Part shown: in pieces, positions 54,646 through 63,713 of the stretch
Numbering within the stretch: the stretch's first letter is position 1
Layout of the letters: each line of letters opens with the position of its first letter
NCBI GenBank assembly: GCA_000314955.1
Contig: BAEM01000022.1
Span: 1 to 64,000 of the forward strand
Source: Paraglaciecola chathamensis S18K6
GTDB lineage: Bacteria; Pseudomonadota; Gammaproteobacteria; Enterobacterales; Alteromonadaceae
Reading direction: 5' to 3'
DNA: 64,000 nt
Program-made: the position numbers and the translations under genes
Notes under the pieces: generated by a model
Told to the model about the DNA's origin: nothing
Databases searched by the model: none
The model's input: only the letters and a program-made list of their open reading frames with translations

Positions 54646-57561
54646 TTATGCAATGGCTTGTGGATTCTTTTGCTGACTCACATCATCAAGTAACAGTAGT
54701 AGCGAGTGATAAGGTATACCACTGTGTTGACTTAGACCGATTTCACACGTGCGACTATTACTGTATCCCGCAGTACACCCATCCGGTATTTGCGCTTTTA
54801 AATGGCGCAGCGCACTGGCATTTAGTTCAGGTACAAACATCCCCTTGTCACCCGCAAAGCCGCAACATTCAATGCCTTGGGGCTCTATCACAGATTCGCT
54901 ACAGGCATTTGCTAACGCTTGTAAATACGGCGCAAGGCCCATTTTGCGGCTGCTGCAGGTAATGTGCAGTGCAACAGGCTCAGCTTGTCGTGTTATCTCG
55001 AGCTGTTCGATCACATGCCTAACCATAAACTCGCTGGTTTCATAAATATGTAAGCCTTCAGTACTTTTAAGTGCATTTATTTGCTGCTTACACGGACTGG
55101 TGTCAAACACGATAGGAATTACCCCCCCTTGGCTAATATCCTGCAGGTGCTCGACTAACTCATGACCTTTTTGCATCGCTAAGTCTGAAAAGCCTTTACT
55201 ACTAAAAGGCATACCGCAACACAGCTCGTCCAGCCCTTCTGGCAATATGACTTGATAACCCGCCTTATTAAAAATTGAACGTGCCGCTTCGTAGGTAGAA
55301 CGCTTTTCCTCGTCAAAAGGCGTTGGCCCCATATTTCGACTGGCACAACTGGCAAAATAAACGACTTTTTTGGGGTTAATCGAGCCATCAATCTTGATAG
55401 CTTTGCCTCTGCCTGGCCACTTACTTTGCCATAAAGGCAGCTTTTTCGCCGACATTTGGTGCATTTTAACACCTATTTTATCCGTTCTAGGTGCGCCAAG
55501 TAGTTTTGTAGCGGTACTCGATACCGCCAATCCAATACCCGCTCCTTTACTCACCAGCGAAAAATGCTCAGCACTGAACTTTGCTATCGTTTTGCCGAAT
55601 CTAGACTGGTTTTCGCTGCGTAATTGCCGAATAAGATCCCCGGTATTGATCCCCACTGGGCATCGCTGAGCGCATAAGCCGGTAGCGGCACAGGTATCTA
55701 CCCCCATGTACTGAAAATCATGTTCTAATTGCTTAAGCTCATTTTGCAGATCTTGTTGCTGTTCTTTTTGCTGTTCTTGTTGTTGATCTGGGTGCTGAAG
55801 TGCCCAAGCCTTGCTTTGTGCATTAAGCGATTCAGCTTCACGCAGTTGTTTGATACGCCGCCATATCGCTATGCGTTGCCTTGGGGTGTAACTTAAATCC
55901 TGAGATGGGCAAACCGCTTCACAAAAGCCGCACTCAATACATTTATCCACAATCTCATTGGCTTTAGGCAGTAGTTTTAAGTTTTTAATATGACTTTGCG
56001 GGTCGTCATTCAAAATAACGCCAGGGTTTAGAATACCCTTAGGATCGATAATGTGTTTAACGCTGCGCATAACCTCATAGGCATCGCTTCCCCACTCTAA
56101 CTGTACAAACGGTGCCATATTTCTGCCCGTCCCGTGCTCTGCTTTTAATGAGCCATTAAACTCCACCGCGACTAAGTGCGCTACCGCTTGCATGAATCGG
56201 TCGTAACGCTCTATTTCACTCTGCTCATCAAATGCCTGTGTAAACACAAAATGTAAGTTCCCTGCCAGCGCATGTCCGAAGATAATGCCTTCGCTGTACC
56301 CGTATTCGTCAAATAACGTGTGTAAGCCTTGAATACCCTCAGCCATATTAGCAATGGGAAAACATACATCTTCAATGATCACTGTGGTGCCCGTTTCACG
56401 AACAGCGCCAACGGCGGGGAACGTGCCCTTACGGATAGCCCACAATTGCTGATTCAGTATTTTATTGTCGCTTAAAGGTACGGCGTGCAGCGCGCTGTCG
56501 TGACCAATGCAGGTCTCGATGCTGCGTATATTTTGTTGAAGCGCTGCAGCACTGTCAGCGCTGGTTTCAATCAGTAGCGCGGTATAGTTATCGTTATCAG
56601 TACAAAATGAATCAGGTAACCCTGGCTGACCTTTGACCGAATTGAGCGCTCGCTGATCCATTAACTCAACTGCATCAACGTTTTGTAAACTTAAGGCCGT
56701 TACCAAACCACATGCTTGCTCTGCAGTGGCGAATAGGTACAAGCCACTGGCTTTATGCGCGTTTTCTACCACTGTGTTATAGGTAATATCGGCTATAAAA
56801 CCTAACGTGCCTTCTGAGCCAATCATTAAATGCATTAGAATTTGCAAGGGCTCTTGGTAATCAATCAGGGCATTAAGTGCATAACCACAGGTATTTTTCA
56901 GTCGATATTTGTGCTCAATTCGTTCGCGCAATGCTTGATTACGTTGACACGACAATGCCAACGTTTGTAATTCACTTAACAGTGCCTGATGCGTGTTGCG
57001 AAACGCTGCCACACTGCGCTCGTCACTGGTATCGACCACACAGCCATCGGCTAACACTATGGTCATATGTTGCACGGTGTAATAGCTGTTATGCGCAACA
57101 CCACAGCACATGCCAGAGGCATTATTTGCTGCGATGCCACCAATTTTACAGCTGTTGATAGATGCTGGATCTGGGCCTATCTTGCGCCCATAAGGCGCAA
57201 GAATTTGATTGGCCTGGGCACCTATAATCCCTGGCTGTAATTTGACTTGTTGGCCATCATTTAGCACGTCATATTGACGCCAATCGTCGGTCAATACGAT
57301 TAACACCGAATCCGTTACACCTTGCCCCGAAAGGCTAGTACCTGCTGCACGAAACGTGACCGCGACTTGATGCGCTTGGCTAAGAGCAAGAATGGATTGA
57401 AGTTGTTCGACACAACTTAGCTTGAGCACCAGTTGAGGAATAAGTTGATAAAAGCTGGCGTCAACCGCCAAGGCACGGCGGCGACTGATGTCTTGAATAA
57501 TAGCGGTTGAAGGCAATAACTGGGTAACTTGGTGTAAATAGTCGCTAGGTAAGCGGGTCAT
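54646..57561 (-). CDS. FAD-linked oxidase fused to Fe-S/CCG reductase (YdiJ/D-lactate-type)
   Basis: The N-terminal FAD_binding_4 domain (about 35-250: TFRAAGTSLSGQGV, GPDPASINSCKIGGIAANNA) and FAD-oxidase C-terminal domain (about 270-510, with SLKAEHGTGRNMAP) are joined to two 4Fe-4S ferredoxin motifs (CIECGFCEAVCPSQ and CAATGLCAQRCPVG) and two CCG motifs (CCGMPFSSKG and CCGFAGDKGM). The protein should oxidise a D-2-hydroxy acid (lactate or 2-hydroxyglutarate) and pass electrons to quinone. A Gln-rich insert (QQEQQKEQQQD) sits between the two Fe-S motifs. Length 971 is near YdiJ (1018). It is the first gene of a pair with the DUF2157 gene. Confidence 0.93.
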   Translation of the reverse strand: MTRLPSDYLHQVTQLLPSTAIIQDISRRRALAVDASFYQLIPQLVLKLSCVEQLQSILALSQAHQVAVTFRAAGTSLSGQGVTDSVLIVLTDDWRQYDVLNDGQQVKLQPGIIGAQANQILAPYGRKIGPDPASINSCKIGGIAANNASGMCCGVAHNSYYTVQHMTIVLADGCVVDTSDERSVAAFRNTHQALLSELQTLALSCQRNQALRERIEHKYRLKNTCGYALNALIDYQEPLQILMHLMIGSEGTLGFIADITYNTVVENAHKASGLYLFATAEQACGLVTALSLQNVDAVELMDQRALNSVKGQPGLPDSFCTDNDNYTALLIETSADSAAALQQNIRSIETCIGHDSALHAVPLSDNKILNQQLWAIRKGTFPAVGAVRETGTTVIIEDVCFPIANMAEGIQGLHTLFDEYGYSEGIIFGHALAGNLHFVFTQAFDEQSEIERYDRFMQAVAHLVAVEFNGSLKAEHGTGRNMAPFVQLEWGSDAYEVMRSVKHIIDPKGILNPGVILNDDPQSHIKNLKLLPKANEIVDKCIECGFCEAVCPSQDLSYTPRQRIAIWRRIKQLREAESLNAQSKAWALQHPDQQQEQQKEQQQDLQNELKQLEHDFQYMGVDTCAATGLCAQRCPVGINTGDLIRQLRSENQSRFGKTIAKFSAEHFSLVSKGAGIGLAVSSTATKLLGAPRTDKIGVKMHQMSAKKLPLWQSKWPGRGKAIKIDGSINPKKVVYFASCASRNMGPTPFDEEKRSTYEAARSIFNKAGYQVILPEGLDELCCGMPFSSKGFSDLAMQKGHELVEHLQDISQGGVIPIVFDTSPCKQQINALKSTEGLHIYETSEFMVRHVIEQLEITRQAEPVALHITCSSRKMGLAPYLQALANACSESVIEPQGIECCGFAGDKGMFVPELNASALRHLKAQIPDGCTAGYSNSRTCEIGLSQHSGIPYHSLLLLLDDVSQQKNPQAIA

Positions 57562-57779
57562 TTATTTGTCCTAATACACAATGAAAAGCTGAGACGGGAA
57601 ATGCAACGCGTTGTTTAATCGAAACAAAACGTCACTCTCTCAATGAAAAAAAGAATAAAGAATCGCATCTTGCGCCCCTTGCATCAAGTTTTAGAGCGCC
57701 CTGTGAGTGGCCCGGCCCAAAAATGGAAAAAGCAAAAAAACACGCATCCCCTCCCCCGCGTTAATACAACCGCAGCAAG

Positions 57780-57797
57780 GTTATACCAATCCGCATT
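57780..57797. repeat. dispersed 18-bp motif, copy 2
   Basis: GTTATACCAATCCGCATT, identical to 6836-6853, followed by AATAAGTGGAATGGTATTAA. Confidence 0.6.
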
Positions 57798-57931
57798 AAT
57801 AAGTGGAATGGTATTAATGTTACGCCTAGCGCTTTGAGCGTTTTGTTTATCCCTAGCGCAATTTTTCCTCTTCCTAAAAAATCGCCAAATCGCTATAAAA
57901 CAGCATCAATCTGTAAGCTTTCACAATTGAT

Positions 57932-57950
57932 TACAAAAATAATCATTATC
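57932..57950. promoter_or_regulatory. orphan Fur-like box
   Basis: The stretch ends ATAATCATTATC, an exact 12-base match to the right part of the Fur consensus; the left part is A-rich. It is about 370 bp from the oxidase start and 385 bp from pckA, so it does not fit the usual promoter position of either gene. Confidence 0.45.
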
Positions 57951-58333
57951 ATGCTAAGTGCATGATAGCGGCCAAATCAGCCTATCGGGAACAGAATAAC
58001 CGGTTTATCTGTTAACACCACGCTTACAAAATACATCCAACATGCAATTTAATACTATTAATCATATAGTTATAAGACCAACTGAAATTAGCTTAGTTTC
58101 CAATGGCATAGCCTTATTCGCACCTTTATAGTTAGCTATCTCCCGATACTCCCGCCTGAAACTAACGAAACAAATGGTTTTATGACTATTTATTTCCAAA
58201 TTATGAAATAAATGATGTTTCATTACATGCTGACTTTCAAAACAACCCTGAAAGTGTTTAAAATACACATACTGAGTGATCGCCGTCGCAGCTCTATAAG
58301 ATCCACCGCCACTATTAAATGAAGGGTTAGTTT

Positions 58334-59965
58334 ATGAATGTACAAAAATTGTTGGCTGATTTAGCCAAAATCGGTATTAACGATGTTAGCGAAATTTTAC
58401 ACAACCCCTCGTATGAAACGTTATTTGAAGAAACAACCAACCTAGATCTTGAGGGATATGAGAAGGGTGTTGTGACTGAATTAGGTGCCGTTAACGTCAA
58501 CACAGGGAAATTCACCGGCCGCTCACCAAAAGACAAATACATAGTGCGCGATGATGTCAGCAAAGATACTGTGTGGTGGTCTGATCAAGGCAAAAACGAC
58601 AACAAGCCGATCACGCCCCAAGTATGGGACGAACTTAAAGCGCTGGTCACTAAGCAGCTCAGCGGCAAACGTTTGTTCGTGGTGGATACCTACTGCGGCG
58701 CAAATGAAGATACCCGGTTAAAAGTACGCTTTATTACCGAAGTCGCGTGGCAAGCGCATTTCGTTAAAAACATGTTTATACGCCCTACTGATGCTGAGTT
58801 AACCGATTACGAGCCTGACTTTGTGGTCATGAATGGCGCGAAAACAACTAACCCTAACTGGCAAGCGCAAGGGCTGAACTCTGAGAATTTTGTTGCTTTT
58901 AATTTAACCGAAAAAGTACAGCTAATTGGCGGCACTTGGTACGGCGGCGAGATGAAAAAAGGCATGTTCTCTATGATGAACTACTTGCTGCCTCTTAAAA
59001 ATATCGCCTCAATGCATTGCAGTGCCAATGTAGGAAAAGACGGTGATGTGGCTGTGTTCTTCGGTTTGTCTGGTACAGGTAAAACCACTCTATCCACCGA
59101 CCCGAATCGTGAGTTAATCGGCGACGACGAACACGGTTGGGATGACAACGGCGTGTTCAATTTCGAAGGTGGCTGTTACGCAAAGACCATTAATTTGAGC
59201 AAAGAAAACGAACCGGATATCTACAACGCAATACGCCGTGATGCCCTACTTGAAAATGTGACGGTCGATGCCGACGGCAAAATCGATTTTGATGATAACA
59301 GCAAAACCGAAAACACCCGTGTATCTTACCCGATTCATCACATTGACAACATTGTAAAACCTGTCTCACGGGCTGGGCATGCTAATAAAGTCATTTTCTT
59401 AACTGCAGATGCGTTTGGCGTATTGCCAGCAGTGTCTAAGCTAACGCCCGAGCAAGCCCAGTACTACTTCTTGTCTGGCTTCACCGCTAAATTAGCTGGT
59501 ACAGAAAGAGGAATAACCGAGCCCACGCCTACGTTCTCAAGCTGCTTTGGTGCGGCGTTTTTAAGCTTGCACCCCACTCAATATGCCAAAGTGCTTAAAA
59601 ATCGAATGCAAGACGCGGGTGCTCAAGCTTACTTGGTTAACACTGGCTGGAACGGCACAGGCAAGCGTATTTCAATTAAAGCAACGCGGGCGATTATTGA
59701 TGCAATTTTAGATGGCTCATTAGATGATGCGAAAACCACCGTCTTACCCATTTTCAATTTAGAAATTCCCCAGCAACTAGGTGAATTGAACAGCGATATT
59801 CTTGACCCACGTAAAACCTACAGCAATGAAAACCAATGGACCACAAAGGCCACTGATTTAGCGAGCTTATTTGTAGATAACTTCGATAAATTCACTGATA
59901 CCGACAATGGTCAGTCACTGGTTGCCGCAGGCCCTAGCTTATTTAAACAAGCAAAAAGCGCTTAA
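58334..59965 (+). CDS. pckA: phosphoenolpyruvate carboxykinase (ATP)
   Basis: The 543-residue enzyme has the ATP-type PckA signatures: [37 protein letters not shown], the kinase-1a loop [13 protein letters not shown], metal-binding [20 protein letters not shown], and [20 protein letters not shown]. It converts oxaloacetate and ATP to PEP and CO2, the first step of gluconeogenesis. GAAGGG lies before the ATG. It is monocistronic with a strong terminator. Confidence 0.98.
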   Translation: MNVQKLLADLAKIGINDVSEILHNPSYETLFEETTNLDLEGYEKGVVTELGAVNVNTGKFTGRSPKDKYIVRDDVSKDTVWWSDQGKNDNKPITPQVWDELKALVTKQLSGKRLFVVDTYCGANEDTRLKVRFITEVAWQAHFVKNMFIRPTDAELTDYEPDFVVMNGAKTTNPNWQAQGLNSENFVAFNLTEKVQLIGGTWYGGEMKKGMFSMMNYLLPLKNIASMHCSANVGKDGDVAVFFGLSGTGKTTLSTDPNRELIGDDEHGWDDNGVFNFEGGCYAKTINLSKENEPDIYNAIRRDALLENVTVDADGKIDFDDNSKTENTRVSYPIHHIDNIVKPVSRAGHANKVIFLTADAFGVLPAVSKLTPEQAQYYFLSGFTAKLAGTERGITEPTPTFSSCFGAAFLSLHPTQYAKVLKNRMQDAGAQAYLVNTGWNGTGKRISIKATRAIIDAILDGSLDDAKTTVLPIFNLEIPQQLGELNSDILDPRKTYSNENQWTTKATDLASLFVDNFDKFTDTDNGQSLVAAGPSLFKQAKSA

Positions 59966-60035
59966 CGGCGCTCTACTCTGGTCAGGAATTTCAAGCCTCA
60001 GCAGGCGTATTAACCCTGGCCAGTCAATTTAAAAC

Positions 60036-60059
60036 AGGCGCACGTATTGCGCCTTTTTT
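60036..60059 (+). terminator. rho-independent terminator of pckA
   Basis: AGGCGCA and TGCGCCT form a 7-bp stem over five bases, followed by a run of Ts, 70 nt past the pckA stop. Confidence 0.9.
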
Positions 60060-60208
60060 AATGCTTTTTTATCTGCTTTTTTATGCGGATTTGAATAACT
60101 ACCTAGCGTGTATGATAAATGCACTACCCAAATCGGCAAAATACCAGTAGGCTAATATTCCCAACGGTTTACGATAACCAATCAACGAGCCAGTTAATGA
60201 GGTGACAT

Positions 60209-60565
60209 ATGTCTTATATCGATGGTTTTGTAGTCGCAGTCCCCACCGCCAATAAAGAAGAGTACAAAGCATACGCCAAGTACTGCATTAATATTTTTAA
60301 GCAAGAATACAGCGCTATCTCCTGCACAGAGTGCTGGGGCAGCGATGTACCAGATGGCGAAGTCACGTCATTTCCAATGGCTGTACAGGCGAAAGCCGAT
60401 GAAACTATCGTGTTTTCTTGGATAACATGGCCGTCAAAAGAAATCAGAGACCAAGGCATGCAAAAATGTATGGACGATCCCCGCTTTGACCCGGCGACCG
60501 CGCCAATGCCATTTGATGGAAAGCGTATGATTTACGGTGGTTTTGAAGTACTGGTAGATGAATAG
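60209..60565 (+). CDS. DUF1428 protein (YbaA-like)
   Basis: This 118-residue protein matches DUF1428: MSYIDGFVVAVPTANKEEY at the start, CWGSDVPDGEVTSFPMAVQA and FSWITWPSKEIRDQGMQK, MPFDGKRMIYGGFEVLVD at the end. It has the size and strand pattern of a dimeric alpha-beta barrel. GAGGTGAC precedes the ATG. Function is unknown. It appears monocistronic. Confidence 0.92.
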   Translation: MSYIDGFVVAVPTANKEEYKAYAKYCINIFKQEYSAISCTECWGSDVPDGEVTSFPMAVQAKADETIVFSWITWPSKEIRDQGMQKCMDDPRFDPATAPMPFDGKRMIYGGFEVLVDE

Positions 60566-60657
60566 TAAAAACCTCACTGCTCCTTACTAACCCTCAGAGG
60601 GAGCAATAAAGTCCAAGCACAGCGCGTTGTTCAACACTATATGACTTAGCGCGTTGT

Positions 60658-61095
60658 TTACTTTTGAGGGGGATGCCCATTAAGCAACGTTCGCTTTACC
60701 TCCCCGTTATGCTCATCTATTTCAGTCCAAGTTTCACCGAATTTACGACCTTTAAGGTAAAGGCAAAACTCTTTAGGTGGATTATATGGCTGTGGAAGTA
60801 CAGTTGCGCACATACTATCTTTCGTTGTCCGCCATTTCCCCTGACTCGTTTCACCTTGCACAGCAAGGTGGCTAAATGAGCCATCTGAATCAAAATAGAT
60901 AATACTCTCTGCGGCATAATTCACGATCCTTAGAGAATTTCCAGAGACTAACTTATGGATTTCGTCGATATCGCTATCTGCAGCGTATGTATTGATACAT
61001 ACAAACATAGTGAAGAAGGTAAGCAGCGACAGTGTTGTGCAAAGCTTAAATTTACCAAGCTTTGAGCCTGTCATTAATTTAACGTACATTTTCAT
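60658..61095 (-). CDS. secreted hypothetical protein
   Basis: The 145-residue protein has an extended signal peptide (LCTTLSLLTFFTMFVCINTYA, cleavage near residue 39) and a small beta-rich domain (NSLRIVNYAAESIIYFDSDG, QGKWRTTKDSMCATVLP, FCLYLKGRKFGETWTEI) with two cysteines that could pair. It resembles lipocalin-like or META-like small exported proteins in style only. AAGGA precedes the ATG. It follows the small lipoprotein gene on the same strand. Confidence 0.75.
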   Translation of the reverse strand: MKMYVKLMTGSKLGKFKLCTTLSLLTFFTMFVCINTYAADSDIDEIHKLVSGNSLRIVNYAAESIIYFDSDGSFSHLAVQGETSQGKWRTTKDSMCATVLPQPYNPPKEFCLYLKGRKFGETWTEIDEHNGEVKRTLLNGHPPQK

Positions 61096-61248
61096 TCCTT
61101 GAATTGCTCACCGCGCAGTAATAACCGAGCGTAACACTGGGTGGTAAAGTGAGCTAAGTCGCCCTGATTGCGCGTATTAGTTGCCAATTGGCTGCCAAAA
61201 TGCGGGACAAGTGGTTTTATGAATTTGTCAAACACATTCTCAAACAGG

Positions 61249-61509
61249 CTAATACGAGTTATCGCTAGCTTTACCTGAGCTAAATATGCCACGAAAAAGA
61301 GCAGTAAGTACTCCTGACATAGAGTCCTCTATTGCCTCGTTTTTGTAGTCACGCTTTTTGCTATATACCGAGTTAGCTTGTTCTAGCTGCCTGCTTTTCG
61401 CATTCGAATTAGCACCATCGAAAAAGTCCTTTGCTACTTTGTCTGAAGTGCTAGCACATCCTGATGAAATCACTGAAGTTAATAAGATAGCTATTAATTT
61501 AATTCTCAT
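61249..61509 (-). CDS. small lipoprotein of unknown function
   Basis: The 86-residue protein has a lipoprotein signal MRIKLIAILLTSVISSGC with the lipidated cysteine at position 18. The remainder is short, charged and mostly helical (DFFDGANSNAKSRQLEQANS, EAIEDSMSGVLTALFRGIF). An AAGGGC site precedes the ATG. No family is recognised. A 154-bp gap separates it from the next secreted protein. Confidence 0.75.
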   Translation of the reverse strand: MRIKLIAILLTSVISSGCASTSDKVAKDFFDGANSNAKSRQLEQANSVYSKKRDYKNEAIEDSMSGVLTALFRGIFSSGKASDNSY

Positions 61510-62049
61510 TTAATGCCCTTTTCTAATGAGAGCATAGCTCAGGTTTATGTGGGTACTATTTTTCTATTTCACCACTTTAGGCGGTAAATAAATAGTAAAT
61601 TTTTCATTAGTTTAACCATTACGCTGTAGGCAGTTTGTTGCTTTACCTGGGTAAATAAAAATTAAACGAGTTAATAAAACAGTAAGGCAGATTCTAGATT
61701 TGCAGGCCAAACCCCATCCATATATCCATTCTCACATGACTTGGGCCGCACTGGATAAGTACCTAATGCACTATCATGGCGATAATAAAAAGCATCTAAG
61801 GGCTGGGTTAAATACACAAAACCTGTTTCAGTGATGGTTTTGAATTGAGTATATATTTGTTCGAATACGTCAAACGCACGCTCGAATAAAACCGGACCTG
61901 AATCGCAGAGCGGCGTCCTTGAAAATCGAGAATCAGCATATCTCTACGTCTGCAAAGTGGTGACTAAAAACCAACCACAAGGTCCGTTGGCTGTTTATCT
62001 ATTAGCTAAATTTGGTCTCTGGGCTGACCTATAAAACCTTGATGGGCAA
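61510..62049. other. intergenic region with a possible gene remnant
   Basis: The 540 bases lie between two minus-strand genes. They contain an open minus-strand stretch without a start codon at 61671-61943 (listed separately). No other signal is visible. Confidence 0.4.
61671..61943 (-). pseudogene. possible gene remnant, no start codon
   Basis: Ninety codons open between two stops, reading for example GPVLFERAFDVFEQIYTQFK, TETGFVYLTQPLDAFYYRHD and ENGYMDGVWPANLES. The composition looks like protein, but the first usable ATG is 17 codons before the end and a TAG interrupts the frame upstream. The family is not recognised. It could be the tail of a degraded gene, or chance. Confidence 0.3.
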
Positions 62050-62466
62050 TTATGCCCACCCTAGCTGTTGAAGGCTAACTGAATCATTCCATATCTTTGT
62101 CACATGGCTTATTAACCCACCTTCAAATTGCATGGCATAAACGTAGTCAGCCGCAATAACGTTACCAGTTGGCTCACCAGAAACACTGGGGCCGGTTTGA
62201 GTACCATGAAGTACACCAAAAGCCGTGACACAATTGCGCTTCTCGTCGGTTGAAAAACTTTTCAATTCATAATGACCATCGGGAACCGCAGTTAAAAGCC
62301 ACTGCATCCATGCTGTGTAACTTTCTACATTTCCTATATCGGACAAAACACCTGCCTGTGCAGAAAAGGTAGCATTAGGATGGCAATATGCTTTGCACGC
62401 ATCCCAGCCTTTTCCTGTTTCACAAGCATCAAAAAACAACTCGGCTGTCTGGGTAATATTGCTCAT
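62050..62466 (-). CDS. SnoaL/NTF2-like small protein
   Basis: This 138-residue protein has the NTF2-like cone fold pattern: AELFFDACETGKGWDACKAY, HPNATFSAQAGV, YTAWMQWLLTAVPDGHYELK and YVYAMQFEGGLISHVTKIWN. SnoaL-like proteins act as cyclases or hydrolases on small polar substrates or just bind them. AAGGAAT precedes the ATG. It lies near the larger SnoaL protein on the same strand and may be related to it. Confidence 0.85.
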   Translation of the reverse strand: MSNITQTAELFFDACETGKGWDACKAYCHPNATFSAQAGVLSDIGNVESYTAWMQWLLTAVPDGHYELKSFSTDEKRNCVTAFGVLHGTQTGPSVSGEPTGNVIAADYVYAMQFEGGLISHVTKIWNDSVSLQQLGWA

Positions 62467-62684
62467 TTTGTAAATTCCTTAAGTGAATCTAAACATTAGT
62501 ACTGTGGTTGACGATATAAATTTTAAAAACAAACACGTCAAAAATGATGCTGCTCGGCGAATCTATGGTACTTAACTTGTTATCAAGCGGATTGATCGCA
62601 ATGACTCAAAGAAGCAACTACAGCAGCCATATTTCCCACTCGTTTTTTAATAAAACCTTATGATTTCAATAACTAAATCGGACG

Positions 62685-63701
62685 TTATCGATATTTATTA
62701 CGGGTCAACTGTTTTACGCGAGCGAATACATCGACACCCAATTGGCGGTAAACATGAAGCAAGTCAACCAACACCCAGTTTTCTCGGATCATGCCGTTTT
62801 CGTTTCGCCAAAAATCTAAGCTGCGCATCGTGATGGGTTTATCGTTAGGTACAATACCAAGCCAGCCATCACCCGAAATCGTCATGCTCATACCCGGCCA
62901 GCCGGTAAACCCAACATAGTTGTTTTCAGAAAATAAATGGCCATTCGCTGGATCACCCACGCGATTCGGCATACCGTTTAAAAATGCTTCTTGGTGTGTA
63001 TTGCGAAAGCCTTGAATACCGCGCCCGGTACCTATCCCTGACGGGCCATACCAATTTGACTTAGCATGCCAATATTTGTCTAGGTTCATTGCCTCAACGC
63101 CACCTTCGGCAAAATTACCTAAACTATTTAGCATGTCTAGCACAAGCTGTTGGCTCTGTACTGTTATTAGCTTGTCTTCTTCAAGTAGGTGAATGCCATC
63201 TTGAGTAGAAGGGCCAGGTACATGCCACTCAGTACCTAAGCTTGGGCTAAAGGGCCAGCACTTTGCCTGCATCATCACTTCTGGCAAATCCCAAATGGCC
63301 TGTACTTCGACAATTTTCTCCCCGTCGAAGCGATAAAACTCGTGAAAGCGCATGTGTATCTGATCGCCCGTGGCTGGAATATCTAACCAAGGTTTTGCCA
63401 AACGCCCTGTGTAGTAACCACAGCACCCGAGCCAACGAAGCTGTTTGTCGTCTTCGCCCACCATAACAATGGTGTCTCGACGTTCAAGATCGGGGACCGC
63501 TTCCAATAGCGGCGCGTATACCGTATCAAGCATTTCTCGGTGACCGACCATATCGTCAAACGGGACACAAAACTTAATCGCGGCATCATTTGAGAAAAGA
63601 TCATCACCTAGCGCTTTTAGCTTTTCTAAATCAAAGTCGTACTGAGCTTGCCGAAACGGTAGAAACTTCTTTTTTAGTTGAATATTTGTATACGTAGACA
63701 T
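62685..63701 (-). CDS. tandem SnoaL-like protein (ester cyclase family)
   Basis: The 338-residue protein has two SnoaL/NTF2-like halves: the first with KALGDDLFSNDAAIKFCVPF, DTIVMVGEDDKQLRWLGCCG, DQIHMRFHEFYRFDGEKIVE; the second with MNLDKYWHAKSNWYGPSGIG, FTGWPGMSMTISGDGWLGI and IRENWVLVDLLHVYRQLGVD. The halves share W/F-G and E-x-W positions. Reaction and substrate are unknown; relatives sit in catabolic clusters. It starts 12 nt after the cupin gene, and AAGG lies upstream of the ATG. Confidence 0.85.
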   Translation of the reverse strand: MSTYTNIQLKKKFLPFRQAQYDFDLEKLKALGDDLFSNDAAIKFCVPFDDMVGHREMLDTVYAPLLEAVPDLERRDTIVMVGEDDKQLRWLGCCGYYTGRLAKPWLDIPATGDQIHMRFHEFYRFDGEKIVEVQAIWDLPEVMMQAKCWPFSPSLGTEWHVPGPSTQDGIHLLEEDKLITVQSQQLVLDMLNSLGNFAEGGVEAMNLDKYWHAKSNWYGPSGIGTGRGIQGFRNTHQEAFLNGMPNRVGDPANGHLFSENNYVGFTGWPGMSMTISGDGWLGIVPNDKPITMRSLDFWRNENGMIRENWVLVDLLHVYRQLGVDVFARVKQLTRNKYR

Positions 63702-63713
63702 CGCTTTAGCCTT

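Larger units (their letters stand above)
57562..58333. other. divergent intergenic region between the oxidase and pckA
   Basis: The 772 bases contain a copy of the 18-bp dispersed motif and a Fur-like box near 57940, far from either gene start. A small + strand frame (57643-57837) is basic and repetitive with no ribosome binding site, and I do not call it. A short transcript starting near the Fur-like box would be consistent, but none is proven. Confidence 0.4.

Noticed and set aside
57643-57837. + strand basic 64-codon frame
   Set aside because: No ribosome binding site, Lys/Arg-rich, overlaps the dispersed 18-bp motif.
60619-60658. Direct repeat AGCGCGTTGTT as an integron attC-like site
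   Set aside because: Two 11-bp copies only, no paired inverse core sites and no integrase; the match is too short.
61092-61292. Minus-strand 66-codon frame between two secreted genes
   Set aside because: GTG start lies inside the lipoprotein gene, with no Shine-Dalgarno and no family.
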